A stretch of 7,532 nucleotides of DNA from the NCBI GenBank assembly GCA_023443285.1, contig JAEZVB010000016.1, positions 1-7,532 of the forward strand, in the 5' to 3' direction. This DNA is from Bacillota bacterium. Lineage in GTDB: Bacteria; Bacillota; Negativicutes; Sporomusales; Sporomusaceae. Under the pieces are notes generated by a model. The model was not told where the DNA came from. It did not search any database and saw nothing but the letters and a program-made list of their open reading frames with translations. Shown one piece after another: positions 6,378 to 7,532 of the stretch (the stretch's first letter is position 1; each line of letters begins with the position of its first letter). The translations under genes and the position numbers were made by a program.

Positions 6378-6986
6378 TTGGATAGTAAAGAAAATGAAAG
6401 AGTTAAAACCAAATATAACAGTATAGCCAGGATTTATGATGTAGTTGATTTGCTTATTCCCGGCGCTTGGCGGCGGAAGGCGGCCGGTTTTGCCTACGGC
6501 CGTGTTTTGGAAGTCGGGGTTGGAACGGGTTTAAATCTTCCCTATTACCCGGAGCATTGCCAAGAAATTTTTGGGATTGATGTTAGCCCGCGAATGCTTG
6601 ATAAAGCTCGAGAAAAAGCGGCGCAGTGTAAGATACCATTTAATCTGGAAGTAATGGATATTCAAAACTTGCTACTGTTTTCCGGCAGTTTTGATTGTGT
6701 GGTAGGTGCTTTTGTCTTTTGTACAGTTCCAGATCCTATAAAGGGACTGAAAGAATGCTATAGGGTTCTTAAGCCGGGAGGCAGGCTGATCCTACTGGAA
6801 CATATGGGCAGTGACAAAACAGTGCCTCGCTTTTTGATGAATTGGTTAAATCCGATTACAGTTATGTTTCTGGGGGATCACATTAACCGGGATACGACCG
6901 ATTTGGTGACTGCGGCAGGTTTTAGAACACAAATTGTGGAACATCTTCTTGGGGATATTGTCAGAGTGATTGTAGCAGAACGGTAG
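6378..6986 (+). CDS. Class I SAM-dependent methyltransferase (UbiE/PmtA-like)
   Basis: This protein of 202 residues (from TTG 6378) has the Rossmann-fold methyltransferase motifs. Motif I is VLEVGVGTG (43-51), which binds S-adenosylmethionine. An acidic strand end lies in GIDVSPRMLDKARE. FDCVVGAFVFCTV corresponds to motif II/post II, and RVLKPGGRLILLEHM to motif III. An N-terminal YNSIARIYD helix is typical of UbiE/COQ5-like and bacterial phospholipid N-methyltransferase (PmtA-like) enzymes. The substrate cannot be assigned; lipid, quinone or small-molecule methylation are all possible. The start is TTG 6378 because AAGGAG (6365-6370) lies seven bases upstream and the longer frame from 6312 would overlap the TetR gene. 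It is 17 bases downstream of the TetR stop and probably cotranscribed with it. Confidence 0.88.
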   Translation: MDSKENERVKTKYNSIARIYDVVDLLIPGAWRRKAAGFAYGRVLEVGVGTGLNLPYYPEHCQEIFGIDVSPRMLDKAREKAAQCKIPFNLEVMDIQNLLLFSGSFDCVVGAFVFCTVPDPIKGLKECYRVLKPGGRLILLEHMGSDKTVPRFLMNWLNPITVMFLGDHINRDTTDLVTAAGFRTQIVEHLLGDIVRVIVAER

Positions 6987-6998
6987 ACTTTGTATAAT
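6970..6998 (+). promoter_or_regulatory. Promoter candidate for the downstream region
   Basis: TTGTAG (6970-6975) and a perfect TATAAT (6993-6998) are 17 bases apart, overlapping the end of the methyltransferase gene. The transcript would start near 7005 and run about 227 bases before the ASKHA gene, crossing the broken monooxygenase remnant. The -35 box matches only three of six bases. Confidence 0.4.
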
Positions 6999-7015
6999 GT
7001 AAATAATCCTGGTGA

Positions 7016-7038
7016 GCTAAACAACCTGGTTTTTTAGC
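7016..7038 (+). repeat. Small hairpin downstream of the methyltransferase gene
   Basis: GCTAAA (7016-7021) pairs with TTTAGC (7033-7038). After one C-T mismatch, AAC pairs with GTT around a CTG loop. No T-run follows (the Ts lie inside the stem), so it is a poor intrinsic terminator. No better terminator was found between 6987 and 7096. Confidence 0.35.
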
Positions 7039-7096
7039 AAAATAATAGCTGGTTTTGAACGTTCCTATTGGAAAATATTAAAAGAAGGTGCTGTTC

Positions 7097-7174
7097 ATGT
7101 TCGTATCTATCGTTCAGTTTCCGGTGATTAAAGAAGGTCAAGACGAGTCACTTTGTAGTAAGATATTCTCGTGA
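7097..7174 (+). pseudogene. Broken antibiotic-biosynthesis-monooxygenase-like gene (5' remnant)
   Basis: ATG 7097, preceded by a good AGAAGGTG ribosome site (7083-7090), opens a 25-codon frame reading MFVSIVQFPVIKEGQDES, then stops at TGA 7172-7174. The opening matches, from memory, the conserved N-terminus of small ABM-domain proteins (about 90-110 residues; MFVSIVQFPPIKEGKD type). Those proteins have a ferredoxin-like fold and act as monooxygenases or heme/quinone-modifying enzymes. The +1 frame then continues open from 7128 to 7235. It contains HFVVRYSRDLSSL, which loosely resembles the next helix of the family, so a one-base shift near 7140-7150 followed by truncation is likely. The rest of the domain is absent, so no function is expected. 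Family assignment rests on about 17 residues. Confidence 0.5.
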
Positions 7175-7231
7175 TTTGTCTTCATTAGTGAAGATGGTAA
7201 TTTTTAACAATACGCATAAAGAGGAAGACTT

Positions 7232-7532
7232 ATGAAGAATGTAATTTGTAAAAAAATATACCTTGAATTGAGAGCGCCTGGTAACGGAGATTCTGTGGCC
7301 GATATTGACAGAGTCCTTCAAGCTTTAAAACCGGAGTATGGAGAGGTTCAGATTTCTATTGAAACCATCAAATTGTCCTATAAGTTGTTGAGGGATTTTG
7401 ACTGGAAGCTTACAGTTACCTTAGTACAAAAAGGTTTTGCCTGGGAAATTGTAAACCTTGAGAGGGGAAATACTTCAGATAAGAATTTTGCGTATGCAGC
7501 TGATCTTGGGAGCACAACGGTTATCATGCAGC
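7232..7532 (+). CDS. ASKHA-domain (DUF4445) corrinoid-activation-like protein, N-terminal part (3' end outside window)
   Basis: ATG 7232, with AGAGGAAG just upstream, opens a frame that stays open for 100 codons to the window end. The N-terminus reads CKKIYLELRAPGNGDSVADI and the next segment RVLQALKP, matching the linker region that in RACo-type proteins follows an N-terminal 2Fe-2S ferredoxin domain. The actin-like/ASKHA ATP-binding phosphate-1 loop starts at residues 91-96 (DLGSTT) after FAYAA. Such proteins use ATP and electrons to return oxidised corrinoid proteins to the active Co(I) state in methyl-transfer pathways of acetogens and methylotrophic anaerobes. Here no ferredoxin domain precedes the linker: an in-frame TAA at 7217-7219 excludes a longer start. 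It may therefore be a short subfamily that uses a separate electron donor. Only the N-terminal portion is visible. Confidence 0.72.
   Translation, partial: MKNVICKKIYLELRAPGNGDSVADIDRVLQALKPEYGEVQISIETIKLSYKLLRDFDWKLTVTLVQKGFAWEIVNLERGNTSDKNFAYAADLGSTTVIMQ

Noticed and set aside
6999..7231. Riboswitch (for example cobalamin type) in the leader of the corrinoid-related ASKHA gene
   Set aside because: I saw no recognisable B12-box or other conserved aptamer core; the stretch is better explained by the small hairpin and the broken ABM-like gene.
1..7532. CRISPR arrays, tRNA or rRNA genes, insertion sequences
   Set aside because: No regularly spaced repeats, tRNA-like cloverleaf, rRNA sequence, transposase motif or terminal inverted repeats were seen.

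Overview
The window carries one complete efflux operon flanked by pieces of anaerobic metabolism genes. All genes are on the + strand. The type of genes points to a strict anaerobe. The left edge holds the C-terminal end of a flavodoxin-domain protein, probably a flavodiiron or flavodoxin-like protein. The right edge holds the beginning of an ASKHA/DUF4445 protein of the type that reductively reactivates corrinoid proteins. Together with AGGAGG-like ribosome sites, frequent TTG/GTG starts and a HlyD-type adaptor, this suggests a Firmicute, possibly a diderm acetogen-like Negativicute (Sporomusa/Pelosinus type). The taxonomy is an inference, not a demonstrated fact.

Layout: positions 3-155 are the tail of the flavodoxin-domain gene, closed by a strong hairpin at 161-209. 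Positions 210-464 are non-coding and hold a promoter region with a perfect 16-base palindrome (391-406), the best candidate for the repressor site. Then follow a membrane-fusion adaptor (465-1457), ABC ATPase 1 (1461-2399), ABC ATPase 2 (about 2392-3369), ABC-2 permease 1 (3366-4499), ABC-2 permease 2 (4503-5627), a TetR-family regulator (5773-6360) and a SAM-dependent methyltransferase (6378-6986). Genes 1-5 are spaced by at most 4 bases or overlap. Positions 6987-7231 hold a promoter candidate and the broken remnant of an antibiotic-biosynthesis-monooxygenase-like gene. The ASKHA protein starts at 7232 and runs off the window.

The central five genes match the order and type of Escherichia coli ybhG-ybhF-ybhS-ybhR, which is controlled by the TetR regulator CecR. 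Here the double ATPase YbhF is two separate overlapping genes, and the regulator lies downstream rather than upstream. The two ATPases would power a heterodimeric pair of permeases, the adaptor would carry the substrate away from the inner membrane, and the TetR protein would sense a ligand and release the promoter. No outer-membrane channel gene is present in the window.

No wholly new system is evident. The most notable points are the complementary motif degeneration in the two ATPases, which puts both defects in the same composite ATP site, the palindromic operator candidate, an unexplained open frame that ends exactly on the TetR start, and the decayed monooxygenase gene.
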